Shown: positions 39,377 to 48,694 of the stretch, piece after piece
Layout of the letters: each line of letters opens with the position of its first letter
How positions within the stretch are numbered: the first letter of the stretch is position 1
NCBI GenBank assembly: GCA_028280805.1
Contig: JANQLB010000078.1
Span: 95,865 to 159,864 of the forward strand
Direction of reading: 5' to 3'
Source: Tissierellales bacterium
GTDB taxonomy: Bacteria; Bacillota; Clostridia; Tissierellales; VENL01
Length of the DNA stretch: 64,000 nt
Notes under the pieces: generated by a model
Told to the model about the DNA's origin: nothing
The model's input: only the letters and a program-made list of their open reading frames with translations
Databases searched by the model: none
Position numbers and translations under genes: made by a program

Positions 39377-39400
39377 AGCAGACGTTATGTCTGCTTTTCT
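39377..39400 (+). terminator. Terminator after dapG
   Basis: AGCAGAC (39377-39383) pairs with GTCTGCT (39389-39395) around a five-base loop, then TTTCT. Confidence 0.7.
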
Positions 39401-39500
39401 ATAGACACCAACTTTTCTTTTATAATGAAAAAGCATATATTTATCTTATTAGTAAACAATATATTAAAGATTATTTAAAAATGGAAGAGGAGTGTCTACA

Positions 39501-40223
39501 TTGATAAGAAATGACAATAGTATAGAACAGCCAGACAAGACCCCGGAAAAAAAACTACCTAATTTAACTAATAATAAATTAGAGAATTTAAAGGCTATAG
39601 GAGTAACAAATTTACCTACACCTTCTGAAGATATACAATTTATATCAATAATAGGACAGATTGAGGGACACACTGTGTCACCTCCTCAAAAAAAAGCAAC
39701 TAAATACGAACATATTATGCCCTTAATTGTAGCTGTTGAACAAAATCCACATATAAAAGGATTATTTGTTATGTTAAATACAGTTGGAGGTGATGTCGAG
39801 GGTGGATTGGCTATTGCTGAGATGATTAATAGTATCAGTAAACCTTCTGTTTCTTTAGTGTTAGGAGGAGGTCACAGTATAGGAGTTCCGTTAGCTACTT
39901 CAAGCAACTATTCATACATAGTTCCTACAGCCACAATGACTATACATCCAATAAGAATGACAGGATTAGTAATTGGAGTACCTCAGACATTTAGGTATTT
40001 TCAAAAAATGCAGGAAAGGATAGTGGATTTTGTTTTAAGAACTTCTACAATTGATAGAAATACATTTATGAGATTAATGTATGATACTGACGAAATTGCA
40101 AATGATGTAGGAACAATATTAGTTGGAGAAGAAGCAGTTAAATATGGATTGATTAATGAGGTTGGTGGATTTAATACTGCATTAAATAAACTTAAATCTC
40201 TTATAAGTGAAAATTCTAATTAA
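39501..40223 (+). CDS. tepA: TepA-like ClpP-family protease
   Basis: A ClpP/SppA-fold serine protease. TTG 39501 follows GAGGAG at about eight bases; GTG 39492 is the in-frame alternative. 240 residues. The catalytic Ser is S126 in [13 protein letters not shown] and the His is in [26 protein letters not shown] and [17 protein letters not shown] are ClpP-like. In B. subtilis tepA lies between dapG-dapA and spoIIIE, like here, and aids secretion and sporulation. Confidence 0.9.
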   Translation: MIRNDNSIEQPDKTPEKKLPNLTNNKLENLKAIGVTNLPTPSEDIQFISIIGQIEGHTVSPPQKKATKYEHIMPLIVAVEQNPHIKGLFVMLNTVGGDVEGGLAIAEMINSISKPSVSLVLGGGHSIGVPLATSSNYSYIVPTATMTIHPIRMTGLVIGVPQTFRYFQKMQERIVDFVLRTSTIDRNTFMRLMYDTDEIANDVGTILVGEEAVKYGLINEVGGFNTALNKLKSLISENSN

Positions 40224-40273
40224 TGTTCTTAGGATGTTAATTAGAATTGTTGAAAAAGTAAAACTTATTTAAG

Positions 40274-40307
40274 AAAAGAAACTCTGTAAAAAAGTAGTTT
40301 CTTTTTT
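40274..40307 (+). terminator. Terminator after tepA
   Basis: AAAAGAAACT (40274-40283) pairs with AGTTTCTTTT (40296-40305), followed by TT. The rest of the 395-bp tepA-uppP gap shows no gene. Confidence 0.75.
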
Positions 40308-40565
40308 AAGTCCAATTATATGTTTAACAGAGGCTGTCCATATATTGATTTTATTAAAAAACCAAAAATTTGTGAACAGAATTCTTTTAAGTATGAAAAA
40401 ATACTGAAATTATTTTATAAAAAATATAATCATTTAGTAAAAGTTTTAGATATTGACCATACTTAAAAAAATAAAAGTTATAATATGAAGTATCTAAAGG
40501 TTCACAGGAATTGGACAAATATGCAGATAGTATAATTATATTAACTATGTTATAATTACTAAAGT

Positions 40566-40594
40566 AAAGTGTTGATGCTTAGCATTAACACTTT
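40566..40594 (+). promoter_or_regulatory. Hairpin in the uppP leader
   Basis: AAAGTGTTGATGC (40566-40578), loop TTA, GCATTAACACTTT (40582-40594): 13 pairs with one G-U. It lies about 10 bases before the GGGGG ribosome site of uppP and has no T-run, so it is more likely a leader hairpin or operator than a terminator. Confidence 0.5.
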
Positions 40595-40619
40595 AAATTA
40601 ATTTAGGGGGCGTAAATAA

Positions 40620-41444
40620 GTGACATTAATCATTGCAATTATATTAGGGATTTTCCAAGGGATTGCAGAGTTTTTACCTATAAGCAGTTCAGGGCATTTA
40701 GTTATACTCCAAACCATTTTGAGTGTTAATGAAGGAGATGTGTTTCTGCCTGTAATGCTTCATTTAGGGACTTTAATTTCTATTGTAATAGTATTTTATA
40801 AAGATATTATTGCTATAATAGGTTCATTTTTTAAGATAGTTTCAGAAGTTTTTACAAAGAAAAAGATTATATTAGACACAGAATCTAAGGTAATGACAGT
40901 TATGGTCATCGTAGGAACTATACCTACCGGTTTAATGGGAATACTATTTAAAGATTTTTTTGAAAGCCTATACGAATCGTTACTGGCTGTAGGGATTGCA
41001 TTGATTGTAACAGGTTTTCTACTTATGATTTCTGAACGGTGTAATAGTGGAAAAAAAGATATAAAAGATATGAGCATTGTCGATGCAATTATTGTAGGCA
41101 TATTTCAAGGTTTTGCTATAATACCTGGAATTTCAAGGTCTGGTTCTACAATAGTAGGAGGATTGTTTAGAGGATTTAATGCTAGGTTAGCTACTAAGTT
41201 TTCATTCTTAATGTCTATACCAGCTATACTAGGAGCGGCATTATTAGAGGGAGTAAAGGTAATTGCAGGTGACAATCCTATAACTTTTTCAATTCCATTA
41301 TTAGTCGGTATTCTATTATCAACAATAACAGGAGTAGTAGCTATAAAGATTCTTATTAAAGCTTTAGAAAAGGGTAAACTTTATTACTTTTCGTATTATG
41401 TCTGGGTGGTAGGAATAGTGTTAATAATTAGTCAATTTATTTGA
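40620..41444 (+). CDS. uppP: Undecaprenyl-diphosphatase
   Basis: Recycles the C55 lipid carrier of wall synthesis and confers bacitracin tolerance (BacA). GTG start, 274 residues, about eight membrane segments. Catalytic motifs: GIAEFLPISSSGHL near residue 15-28, and IPGISRSGSTIVGGL near 170-185. Confidence 0.96.
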   Translation: MTLIIAIILGIFQGIAEFLPISSSGHLVILQTILSVNEGDVFLPVMLHLGTLISIVIVFYKDIIAIIGSFFKIVSEVFTKKKIILDTESKVMTVMVIVGTIPTGLMGILFKDFFESLYESLLAVGIALIVTGFLLMISERCNSGKKDIKDMSIVDAIIVGIFQGFAIIPGISRSGSTIVGGLFRGFNARLATKFSFLMSIPAILGAALLEGVKVIAGDNPITFSIPLLVGILLSTITGVVAIKILIKALEKGKLYYFSYYVWVVGIVLIISQFI

Positions 41445-41480
41445 TTTAGTTTACTTATTACAATTATAAAATCATATATA

Positions 41481-41518
41481 AACTGGTAGTAGATTATATA
41501 CTATCAGTTTTATTTTCC
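41481..41518 (+). terminator. Terminator after uppP
   Basis: AACTGGTAGTA (41481-41491) pairs with TACTATCAGTT (41499-41509) with one wobble, then TTATTTT. Confidence 0.75.
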
Positions 41519-41626
41519 GTCAACCTTAAGCAATCATTTGATTTTTCACTGCTTTAATATATTAAATAGGTTTATATAAGAGGATTTTATTAGCAAATGT
41601 AGAATAACTGTTTAGAGGTGATTACA

Positions 41627-43966
41627 TTGGTTAAAACTAATAGCAAGAGGGGTAAGAGTACAAAAAATACTAAGAAATACAATAGAAAAACAAAGAAGAA
41701 TGAACTTAACAAAGAGATTATCGGAATCATAATTGTATCTCTTGGAGTATTATCTTTGGTTAGTATGTATAATACTTCTACAGGGGTGGTGGGTAATTTT
41801 ATAGAAATGTTTTTTGCCCAAGCTGCCGGATTTGGAGGATTTATCATACCATATTTAGTAATAATTATTGGAATACTTTTCATATTTAATAGGTTTAAAA
41901 TTGATGAATCTAAAAAAGCTTTAGCAATAATAATGATTTTTATATCTTTCCTTGTTATTTTAGACATAAACGTTTTTGACAATCCTAATTTTGAAAATAC
42001 AGATATTGAAAATTTAGAACAAATAAAACAGATGAACTTTGCAAAAAGAGTAGTGGCTACAGGAAATATAGGTGAAAAACACAATCTTGGCGGAGGAATT
42101 ATTGGAGCTATTTTTTCCTTTCTCTTTCTAAATATGTTTGGAAAAATAGGAGCATATGTAATTATAACTTCACTTATTTTAGTTTCTGTATTGATTATAA
42201 CTAATATTAGTCTTGTTAAGTCTATATCATTTATTTTAAATAAAATTACAACAATTATTAAAGATTTTTTATTGTCTATTAAAGAGGTTACAAAAGCTGA
42301 AGAAATTACTAATAATGCAAAGACTAATGACGAAGAATTAGAAAAATTAATAAAAACAGATCAAAATACAGTTTTAGAAAAGAGAAAAACTGATAATAAT
42401 TTAAATGAAATAGATAAGAAGATAAGAGTTCTAGACTATACCAAAAATCTTGATTTGAAGTCAAAACCTACTTCTAGTCTTAATAATCATAAAAAAGAAA
42501 AGGACTCTGAAAATCAAAACATAATTTCTGTTTGCTTTTCTAATGATAGTAAATTTAGAGATTATATATTTCCTTCACTAGAATTATTAAATAATAGAAA
42601 AAATATAGACAATATTGGAAATAAGAAAGATATTTTAATAAAAGCCAGAAAACTGGAAGCCACTTTAGAGAATTTTGGTATAGAATCAAAAATCACACAA
42701 ATTAATAAAGGTCCGGTTATAACAAGGTTTGAAATTCAACCTGCTCCCGGGGTAAAAGTTAGTAAAATCGTTAACTTAGCTGACGATATTGCATTAGGAT
42801 TAGCAGCATCTGATATAAGAATTGAAGCACCTATTCCCGGAAAATCAGCTATTGGAATTGAAGTTCCTAATAGGTCTAAAGTTAATGTTTTATTAAGAGA
42901 GGTATTAGAAGCAGAAGCATATAAACTAATGGATTCTAAAATACCGTTTGCTTTAGGAAAAGATATAACAGGAAAACCTATCGTAGCAAATATTGAAAAA
43001 ATGCCTCATTTATTAGTAGCTGGTGCTACAGGGTCAGGTAAAAGTGTTTGTATTAATACTCTTATATCTAGTATATTATATAAAGCTAAGCCGGATGAAG
43101 TTAAGCTATTACTAATTGATCCTAAAGTTGTAGAATTAGCTGTATATAATAATATTCCTCACTTATTAATACCTGTTGTAACTGATCCTAAAAAGGCAGC
43201 AGGAGCTTTAAACTGGGCTATACAGGAGATGACAAAAAGGTATAAGCTTTTTGCCGAAAATAGTGTTAGAGACATTTACACCTATAACAAGAAAGTAGAG
43301 GCTAAAGAAGAACTAGAAAAATTACCCCAGATTGTTATTATAATAGATGAACTGGCAGATTTAATGATGGTGTCAGCCTCAGAGGTAGAAGATTATATTT
43401 GCAGACTAGCTCAAATGGCAAGAGCTGCTGGTATACACTTAATTATTGCTACTCAAAGACCGTCAGTAGATGTTATAACAGGTACAATTAAAGCAAATAT
43501 TCCTTCAAGGATTTCTTTTGCAGTTTCCTCTCAGCCAGATTCAAGAACTATTTTAGGTATGGGTGGTGCTGAGAAACTTTTAGGAAAAGGTGATATGTTA
43601 TACTACCCTGTAGGTGCTTCCAAACCTTTAAGAGTTCAAGGTGCTTTTATAGATCAAGAAGAAGTCGAGAGAATAGTTGATTTCTTAAAAGAACAAGGAG
43701 ATATAAATTATAGAGAAGAAATAATTAATGAAATGGAAAATGAAGCAGATTTAGAAACTAACAATAGTGATGAATTATTATCACAAGCTATAGAATGTGT
43801 TATAGAAGATCAACAGGCTTCAATTTCAAGACTACAAAGAAAGTTTAGAATTGGTTATAACAGAGCAGCAAGACTGATAGATGAAATGGAACAAAGAGGA
43901 ATAGTTGGTAGTCATGAAGGAAGTAAGCCAAGGAAGGTTTTAATAACAAAGGAGGAACTTGAATAA
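41627..43966 (+). CDS. ftsK: FtsK/SpoIIIE DNA translocase
   Basis: Hexameric ATPase that pumps DNA at the division or sporulation septum. TTG 41627 follows AGAGGTG; GTG 41618 is part of that site. 779 residues: four N-terminal transmembrane helices (about 30-195), a poorly conserved charged linker (about 215-320), then the motor with Walker A GATGSGKSV near 465, IIIDELADLMM and ATQRPSVDVITG, and a C-terminal winged-helix gamma domain (SISRLQRKFRIGYNRAARLIDEME). The shape fits SpoIIIE-type proteins; ftsK versus spoIIIE cannot be told apart by eye. Confidence 0.93.
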   Translation: MVKTNSKRGKSTKNTKKYNRKTKKNELNKEIIGIIIVSLGVLSLVSMYNTSTGVVGNFIEMFFAQAAGFGGFIIPYLVIIIGILFIFNRFKIDESKKALAIIMIFISFLVILDINVFDNPNFENTDIENLEQIKQMNFAKRVVATGNIGEKHNLGGGIIGAIFSFLFLNMFGKIGAYVIITSLILVSVLIITNISLVKSISFILNKITTIIKDFLLSIKEVTKAEEITNNAKTNDEELEKLIKTDQNTVLEKRKTDNNLNEIDKKIRVLDYTKNLDLKSKPTSSLNNHKKEKDSENQNIISVCFSNDSKFRDYIFPSLELLNNRKNIDNIGNKKDILIKARKLEATLENFGIESKITQINKGPVITRFEIQPAPGVKVSKIVNLADDIALGLAASDIRIEAPIPGKSAIGIEVPNRSKVNVLLREVLEAEAYKLMDSKIPFALGKDITGKPIVANIEKMPHLLVAGATGSGKSVCINTLISSILYKAKPDEVKLLLIDPKVVELAVYNNIPHLLIPVVTDPKKAAGALNWAIQEMTKRYKLFAENSVRDIYTYNKKVEAKEELEKLPQIVIIIDELADLMMVSASEVEDYICRLAQMARAAGIHLIIATQRPSVDVITGTIKANIPSRISFAVSSQPDSRTILGMGGAEKLLGKGDMLYYPVGASKPLRVQGAFIDQEEVERIVDFLKEQGDINYREEIINEMENEADLETNNSDELLSQAIECVIEDQQASISRLQRKFRIGYNRAARLIDEMEQRGIVGSHEGSKPRKVLITKEELE

Positions 43967-44044
43967 TAATGATAAAAATTAAGTAGTAGATAAACTTATT
44001 AAATTTGCAGATAAATGTAGTAATAAATTGAAAGGAGATAATGT

Positions 44045-45382
44045 ATGAACTGTAGTATTGCAATTATATCTCTTGGATGTTCTAAAAATATAATTGATTC
44101 TGAAATTATGACAGGCAATCTAAATCAGAAGGGATATAATTTGACACAAGATTTAAATGATGCAGATATTATTATTGTAAATACTTGTGGTTTCATTGAT
44201 TCTGCTAAAGAAGAATCAGTAGATACAATAGTAGAAGTAGAACGGTATAAGACTGAAGGTAGTTGTAAAGGTTTGATTGTATGTGGATGCATGGCAGAAA
44301 GATATAAGGAAGAATTATTAAAAGAATTACCTGAAGTAGATGCAGTAGTTGGAACAGGAAATATAAATGAAATATCAAAAGTTATTGAAGAAATACTAAA
44401 TGGAAAAAGGGTTAATGTTACCGGAAATATTAATAATGAATATTATGAAGATATTCCAAGAATATCATTAAATCCAAGTTATTTTTCGTATATTAAGATA
44501 GCACAAGGCTGTAACAGCTTCTGTACCTATTGCATTATACCAAAACTAAGGGGTTCATATAGAAGCAGAAAAATGGAATCTATAATTTCTGAAGCAAAAC
44601 TTCTTGCTGACAAAGGGACTAAGGAATTAATTTTAATTGCACAGGATACAGGGAAATATGGTTTTGATTTATATGGAGAATATAAGCTTCATGAATTATT
44701 GGATAAACTAAATAATATTGAAGGAATTAGGTGGATTAGAATACTTTATCTTTATCCTGATGCTTTTACCGGGCAATTAATAGAAAGCATAAAAAGAAAC
44801 GAGAAGGTAATTAAATATATAGACATGCCCATTCAGCATATTAGTAATAATGTTTTAAATAGAATGAATAGAAAAACTTCAAAAGATGATATAACTGAGT
44901 TAATAGAAACTCTTAGAGATGAAATTCCTGAAATTATTATTAGAACTACATTAATAGTAGGTTTTCCCGGAGAAACAGAAGAAGAATTTGAGGAATTGTA
45001 TAGCTTTATTAAAAAAGTAAAAGTGGACAGATTAGGTGTTTTCACTTATTCAAAAGAAGAAGGAACGCCTGCTGCAAAAATGAAAAACCAGATTGATGAA
45101 GCGGTTAAAAATGACCGTCAAAGAAGAATTATGGAACTTCAAAAAGAGATTTCATATAATAAAAACAGTGAAAAACTTGATAAGGTATATAATGTTTTGA
45201 TTGAAGAGAAAGAACAAGAAGGACTTTATGTAGGAAGAACATATATGGATAGTCCTGAAATTGATTGTATTGTTTATGTAAACAGTCAAAAAGGAATAGA
45301 AATAGGAAATTTTGTAGCTGTTAAGATTAAAGACTTTTTGGAATACGATTTGATAGGAGATGTTTTTAATGAATATAGCTAA
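44045..45382 (+). CDS. rimO: RimO, ribosomal protein S12 methylthiotransferase
   Basis: Radical-SAM enzyme that methylthiolates an Asp of S12. 445 residues: N-terminal UPF0004 domain with three cluster cysteines (LGCSKN, NTCGFIDSAKEES, CGCMAERY), radical-SAM motif C-NSF-C-TY-C, and a C-terminal TRAM domain. LGCSKNIIDSE and the FIDSAKEES box distinguish RimO from MiaB. The end overlaps the start of pgsA. Confidence 0.94.
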   Translation: MNCSIAIISLGCSKNIIDSEIMTGNLNQKGYNLTQDLNDADIIIVNTCGFIDSAKEESVDTIVEVERYKTEGSCKGLIVCGCMAERYKEELLKELPEVDAVVGTGNINEISKVIEEILNGKRVNVTGNINNEYYEDIPRISLNPSYFSYIKIAQGCNSFCTYCIIPKLRGSYRSRKMESIISEAKLLADKGTKELILIAQDTGKYGFDLYGEYKLHELLDKLNNIEGIRWIRILYLYPDAFTGQLIESIKRNEKVIKYIDMPIQHISNNVLNRMNRKTSKDDITELIETLRDEIPEIIIRTTLIVGFPGETEEEFEELYSFIKKVKVDRLGVFTYSKEEGTPAAKMKNQIDEAVKNDRQRRIMELQKEISYNKNSEKLDKVYNVLIEEKEQEGLYVGRTYMDSPEIDCIVYVNSQKGIEIGNFVAVKIKDFLEYDLIGDVFNEYS

Positions 45383-45911
45383 TAAGCTGACAATCCTTAG
45401 AATAATTCTTATACCTATTTTTATGATATTTTTAGTTTTTGACATTGAATACGGTCAATTCATTGCAGCAGCAATCTTTGTTGTTGCATCAATTACGGAT
45501 TACTTAGATGGATATCTTGCAAGAACTATGAATTTAGTAACTAAGTTTGGTAAATTTATCGACCCTTTAGCTGATAAACTTTTAGTTTCCACAGCTTTTA
45601 TAACTTTAACGGAAATGGGGAAAATACCTTCTTGGATAGCAGTATTAATAATTGCTAGAGAATTTGTTATTACAGGTTTAAGGGTACTTGCTGCTTCCGA
45701 AGGTATAACTATTGCAGCAAGCTGGTGGGGAAAGCTGAAAACTATTTCTCAAATGATAGCTATTACACTATTACTAATAGATAATTTCCCTTTTTATCTT
45801 ATTAATTTTCCTTTAGATCAAATTACTTTAGCTTTAGCAGTAATTTTCACTTTAATTTCAGGCTTTGATTATATCTATAAAAATAAAAATGTATTCAAAA
45901 TAAATAATTAA
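45369..45911 (+). CDS. pgsA: CDP-diacylglycerol-glycerol-3-phosphate 3-phosphatidyltransferase
   Basis: Makes phosphatidylglycerol phosphate in the membrane. ATG 45369 has TAGGAGA upstream and overlaps the end of rimO by 14 bases. 180 residues with the CDP-alcohol motif DYLDGYLARTMNLVTKFGKF continuing to IDPLADK (D-G-x2-A-R-x8-G-x3-D-x3-D). MNIANKLTILRIILIP is the typical start. rimO-pgsA-cinA-recA-rny is a classic Firmicute order. Confidence 0.95.
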   Translation: MNIANKLTILRIILIPIFMIFLVFDIEYGQFIAAAIFVVASITDYLDGYLARTMNLVTKFGKFIDPLADKLLVSTAFITLTEMGKIPSWIAVLIIAREFVITGLRVLAASEGITIAASWWGKLKTISQMIAITLLLIDNFPFYLINFPLDQITLALAVIFTLISGFDYIYKNKNVFKINN

Positions 45912-45983
45912 TTAGTTTTTGAAACTGTATTATAATTTATTATAAGAAAATTATAAAAATGAAAAAATAACAAGGAGTCAGTC

Positions 45984-47213
45984 ATGAAGGTAAAGATAAT
46001 CTGTGTTGGTGAAGAACTTCTATCAGGCGATATAGTAAATACTAATTCACAATATATATCACAAAAATTAATGGATATAGGAATTAAACCTTTAAATCAT
46101 ACTACTGTTGGAGATTGCATGGATGATATAGTTTCAGTTACAAAGCAGGGATTTAAAAATTTTGATGTACTTATTTTTACTGGCGGTTTAGGTCCAACGA
46201 CAGACGATTTAACTAAAGAAGCAGTATGTAAAGCTTTAAATTTAGAACTTGAAAAAAGAGATGAAATAGTATTAAAAATGGAAAAAAGATTTGAGAAAAT
46301 AGGAATTAAGATGTCTGCTAATAATCTCAAGCAAGCTTACATGCCAAAGGGATGCAAAGAAATTCCTAATAAAAATGGCACTGCTCCCGGTATCTTAATA
46401 AATTATAAAAATAAAATAGTTGCTTTATTACCCGGACCTCCTAGAGAAATGAATCCAATGCTTGAGAATTATCTTATTCCTGAGTTAAGAGATAAGTCAA
46501 ACTTTATTATTAAAAGTCAAACTCTTAAAACTATGGGGATAGGAGAATCTACTTTAGAGTCAAAGATCAGACATATTATATTAAAATATAAAGAGCTTAT
46601 TATTGCAACTTATGCAAAAGAAGGACAGGTAGATATAAAAATCACTTGTATATGTCAAAATGATAAACAAGGTGAAATATTAATACATAATGCAGTAAAA
46701 GAAATTAAAAACATAGCAGGTAAGTATATATATTCGTATAATGGTGAATCTTTGGAGGAAGTAGTATATAGGTTATTACTTGAAAGACAGTTAAAAGTTG
46801 GTTTTTGTGAGTCTTGTACAGGAGGTCTGATTTCTAGCAGGTTGATTAAAATACCCGGTGTTTCTTCTGTATTTGATAGAGGATATATAACCTATAGTAA
46901 TAAATCTAAAATAGAAGAACTAAATGTTAGTCAAAATACACTAAAAAAGTTTGGTGCGGTTAGTAAGGAAACAGCATTAGAAATGGTAAAAGGTCTGATA
47001 GAAGAAAGTAACGTTGATATAGGAATTTCTGTAACTGGTATAGCTGGACCTGATGGAGGTACAGATGAAAAACCTGTTGGACTTGTGTATATTGGATTGG
47101 CTGCTAAAGAATTTAAAAACGTATTTAAATACGTTTTTAGTGGTTCAAGGGAAGTTATTCAGAATAGAGCAGCTAATATGGCTTTTATGAATTTGATAAA
47201 ATATTTAGATTAA
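45984..47213 (+). CDS. cinA: CinA-like protein (nicotinamide-nucleotide amidase / competence-damage)
   Basis: A 409-residue protein with an N-terminal MoaB/MogA-like domain (CVGEELLSGDIVNTNSQYIS, TGGLGPTTDDLTKEAV, LLPGPPREMNPM) and a C-terminal CinA_C domain (CESCTGGLISSRLIKIPGVSSVF, SVTGIAGPDGGT). The C-terminal domain deamidates NMN in pyridine nucleotide recycling. Commonly upstream of recA, as here. Confidence 0.95.
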   Translation: MKVKIICVGEELLSGDIVNTNSQYISQKLMDIGIKPLNHTTVGDCMDDIVSVTKQGFKNFDVLIFTGGLGPTTDDLTKEAVCKALNLELEKRDEIVLKMEKRFEKIGIKMSANNLKQAYMPKGCKEIPNKNGTAPGILINYKNKIVALLPGPPREMNPMLENYLIPELRDKSNFIIKSQTLKTMGIGESTLESKIRHIILKYKELIIATYAKEGQVDIKITCICQNDKQGEILIHNAVKEIKNIAGKYIYSYNGESLEEVVYRLLLERQLKVGFCESCTGGLISSRLIKIPGVSSVFDRGYITYSNKSKIEELNVSQNTLKKFGAVSKETALEMVKGLIEESNVDIGISVTGIAGPDGGTDEKPVGLVYIGLAAKEFKNVFKYVFSGSREVIQNRAANMAFMNLIKYLD

Positions 47214-47233
47214 TAGAAAGAAGTAAATTATAT

Positions 47234-47262
47234 TTGACCACAAAAGGAAAGTATTATATAAT
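47234..47262 (+). promoter_or_regulatory. recA promoter
   Basis: TTGACC (47234-47239), exact 17-base spacer, TATAAT (47257-47262). One mismatch from the housekeeping consensus; a strong promoter. Start near 47269. Confidence 0.88.
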
Positions 47263-47268
47263 GTTTTT

Positions 47269-47282
47269 AGAACAAATGTTCG
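47269..47282 (+). promoter_or_regulatory. LexA (SOS) box over the recA start site
   Basis: AGAACAAATGTTCG fits the Gram-positive LexA/DinR operator CGAAC-N4-GTTCG with one mismatch in the first base. It sits immediately after the -10, where LexA binding would block transcription, so recA is expected to be SOS-induced. Confidence 0.88.
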
Positions 47283-47297
47283 AAAAAAGGAAGGTAG

Positions 47298-48377
47298 GTG
47301 AAAACCAGAGAAATCTGGGCAAATATGTTAGAAAAAAAGAAAGCATTAGAAATGGCACTTAGTCAGATTGAAAAGCAATTTGGTAAAGGTTCTATAATGA
47401 AGTTAGGTGAAGACTCAAAGCTTAATATAGAAGCCATTCCAACTGGCTCATTGGAGCTTGATATAGCATTAGGTATTGGAGGAGTTCCTAGAGGTAGAAT
47501 TGTAGAAGTTTTTGGACCAGAATCATCAGGTAAAACAACTGTTGCGTTACATGTAGTTGCTGAAGCTCAAAAAAAAGGAGCAGCAGCATTTATTGATGCA
47601 GAGCATGCGTTAGATCCCGGCTATGCAAAAAAACTAGGTGTAGATATTGAAAATCTTATAGTTTCTCAACCTGATACTGGAGAACAAGCTTTAGAAATTG
47701 CTGAGGCTTTAGTTAGAAGCGGAGCGGTAGACGTTTTAGTAATCGACTCTGTAGCAGCTTTAGTACCAAAAGCTGAAATTGAAGGTGAAATGGGAGACAG
47801 CCATGTTGGATTACAGGCCAGACTTATGTCTCAAGCTCTTAGAAAACTAGCTGGAGCTATTAAAAAATCAAATACTACAGCTATATTTATCAATCAGCTT
47901 AGAGAAAAGGTTGGAGTAATGTTTGGAAATCCTGAAACTACTCCGGGAGGTAGGGCATTAAAATTCTATGCTTCTGTAAGACTTGATGTTAGAAGAATTG
48001 AAACTCTTAAGAAAAGTAATGAGATGATAGGAAATAGAACAAGAGTTAGGGTTGTAAAAAATAAAGTTGCACCGCCCTTTAAGGTTGCTGAATTTGATAT
48101 TATGTATGGAGAGGGTATTTCTAGAGAAGGAAACATACTTGATGTAGGTGTTACTTGTGGAATTGTTAATAAAGCAGGTTCTTGGTATAGTTATGGTGAT
48201 GATAAGCTAGGTCAGGGGAGAGAAAATGCAAAAGATTTTTTAATTGATAATCCTAAGATAGCTAAAGAAATTGAGTTGAAAATTAGAACTAACCAAGGTC
48301 TTCCTGTTCAAGAAACCAAATCAAATGATGAGAATAGTAAAGAAAATGAGAATAATAATTTAAATAAGAAAAAATAA
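47298..48377 (+). CDS. recA: RecA recombinase
   Basis: Strand-exchange ATPase and SOS coprotease. 359 residues from GTG 47298, where AGGAAGG lies only three bases upstream; ATG 47325 would give the more usual N-terminus ([19 protein letters not shown]), 350 residues. Walker A is [22 protein letters not shown] and [20 protein letters not shown] are hallmark motifs. The tail is acidic and Asn/Lys rich. Controlled by the LexA box upstream. Confidence 0.97.
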   Translation: MKTREIWANMLEKKKALEMALSQIEKQFGKGSIMKLGEDSKLNIEAIPTGSLELDIALGIGGVPRGRIVEVFGPESSGKTTVALHVVAEAQKKGAAAFIDAEHALDPGYAKKLGVDIENLIVSQPDTGEQALEIAEALVRSGAVDVLVIDSVAALVPKAEIEGEMGDSHVGLQARLMSQALRKLAGAIKKSNTTAIFINQLREKVGVMFGNPETTPGGRALKFYASVRLDVRRIETLKKSNEMIGNRTRVRVVKNKVAPPFKVAEFDIMYGEGISREGNILDVGVTCGIVNKAGSWYSYGDDKLGQGRENAKDFLIDNPKIAKEIELKIRTNQGLPVQETKSNDENSKENENNNLNKKK

Positions 48378-48388
48378 CTAACTTTTAA

Positions 48389-48416
48389 CTCCCCTTAAAG
48401 GGGAGATTTTTCTTTA
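48389..48416 (+). terminator. Terminator after recA
   Basis: CTCCCC (48389-48394), loop TTAAA, GGGGAG (48400-48405), then ATTTTTCTTT. Confidence 0.85.
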
Positions 48417-48476
48417 TTATTTAGTAAATTATTCATATAAAGAGTTTTTTAAAATTAGTACCTATTATTAATTTGC

Positions 48477-48505
48477 TTGACATATTTAGTAAAAAGTAAT
48501 AAAAT
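48477..48505 (+). promoter_or_regulatory. Promoter of rny
   Basis: TTGACA (48477-48482), 17-base spacer, TAAAAT (48500-48505). It sits about 190 bases before the rny ribosome site, leaving a long leader. Confidence 0.75.
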
Positions 48506-48578
48506 TAAAGACGAATATTATTATATATTCTATTTAAAATTTTATTAGTGTACCACAATAAAATAGTTAGGATGTCAC

Positions 48579-48606
48579 AAACCGAGACTCCTCGGTTTAT
48601 CTTTTA
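48579..48606 (+). promoter_or_regulatory. Hairpin with T-rich tail in the rny leader
   Basis: AAACCGAG (48579-48586), loop ACTC, CTCGGTTT (48591-48598), then ATCTTTTAT. It lies between the promoter and the gene, so it may be a weak attenuator or a 5' stabilising stem. The rest of the leader up to 48680 shows no ORF. Confidence 0.5.
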
Positions 48607-48694
48607 TCTAACTGATTGGTGTAATTATGAAATGAACTTGAAAGCGAATAACGTAAGATGAAACTTGAAAATTAAATAGCGAAGGAGGTGCTTT

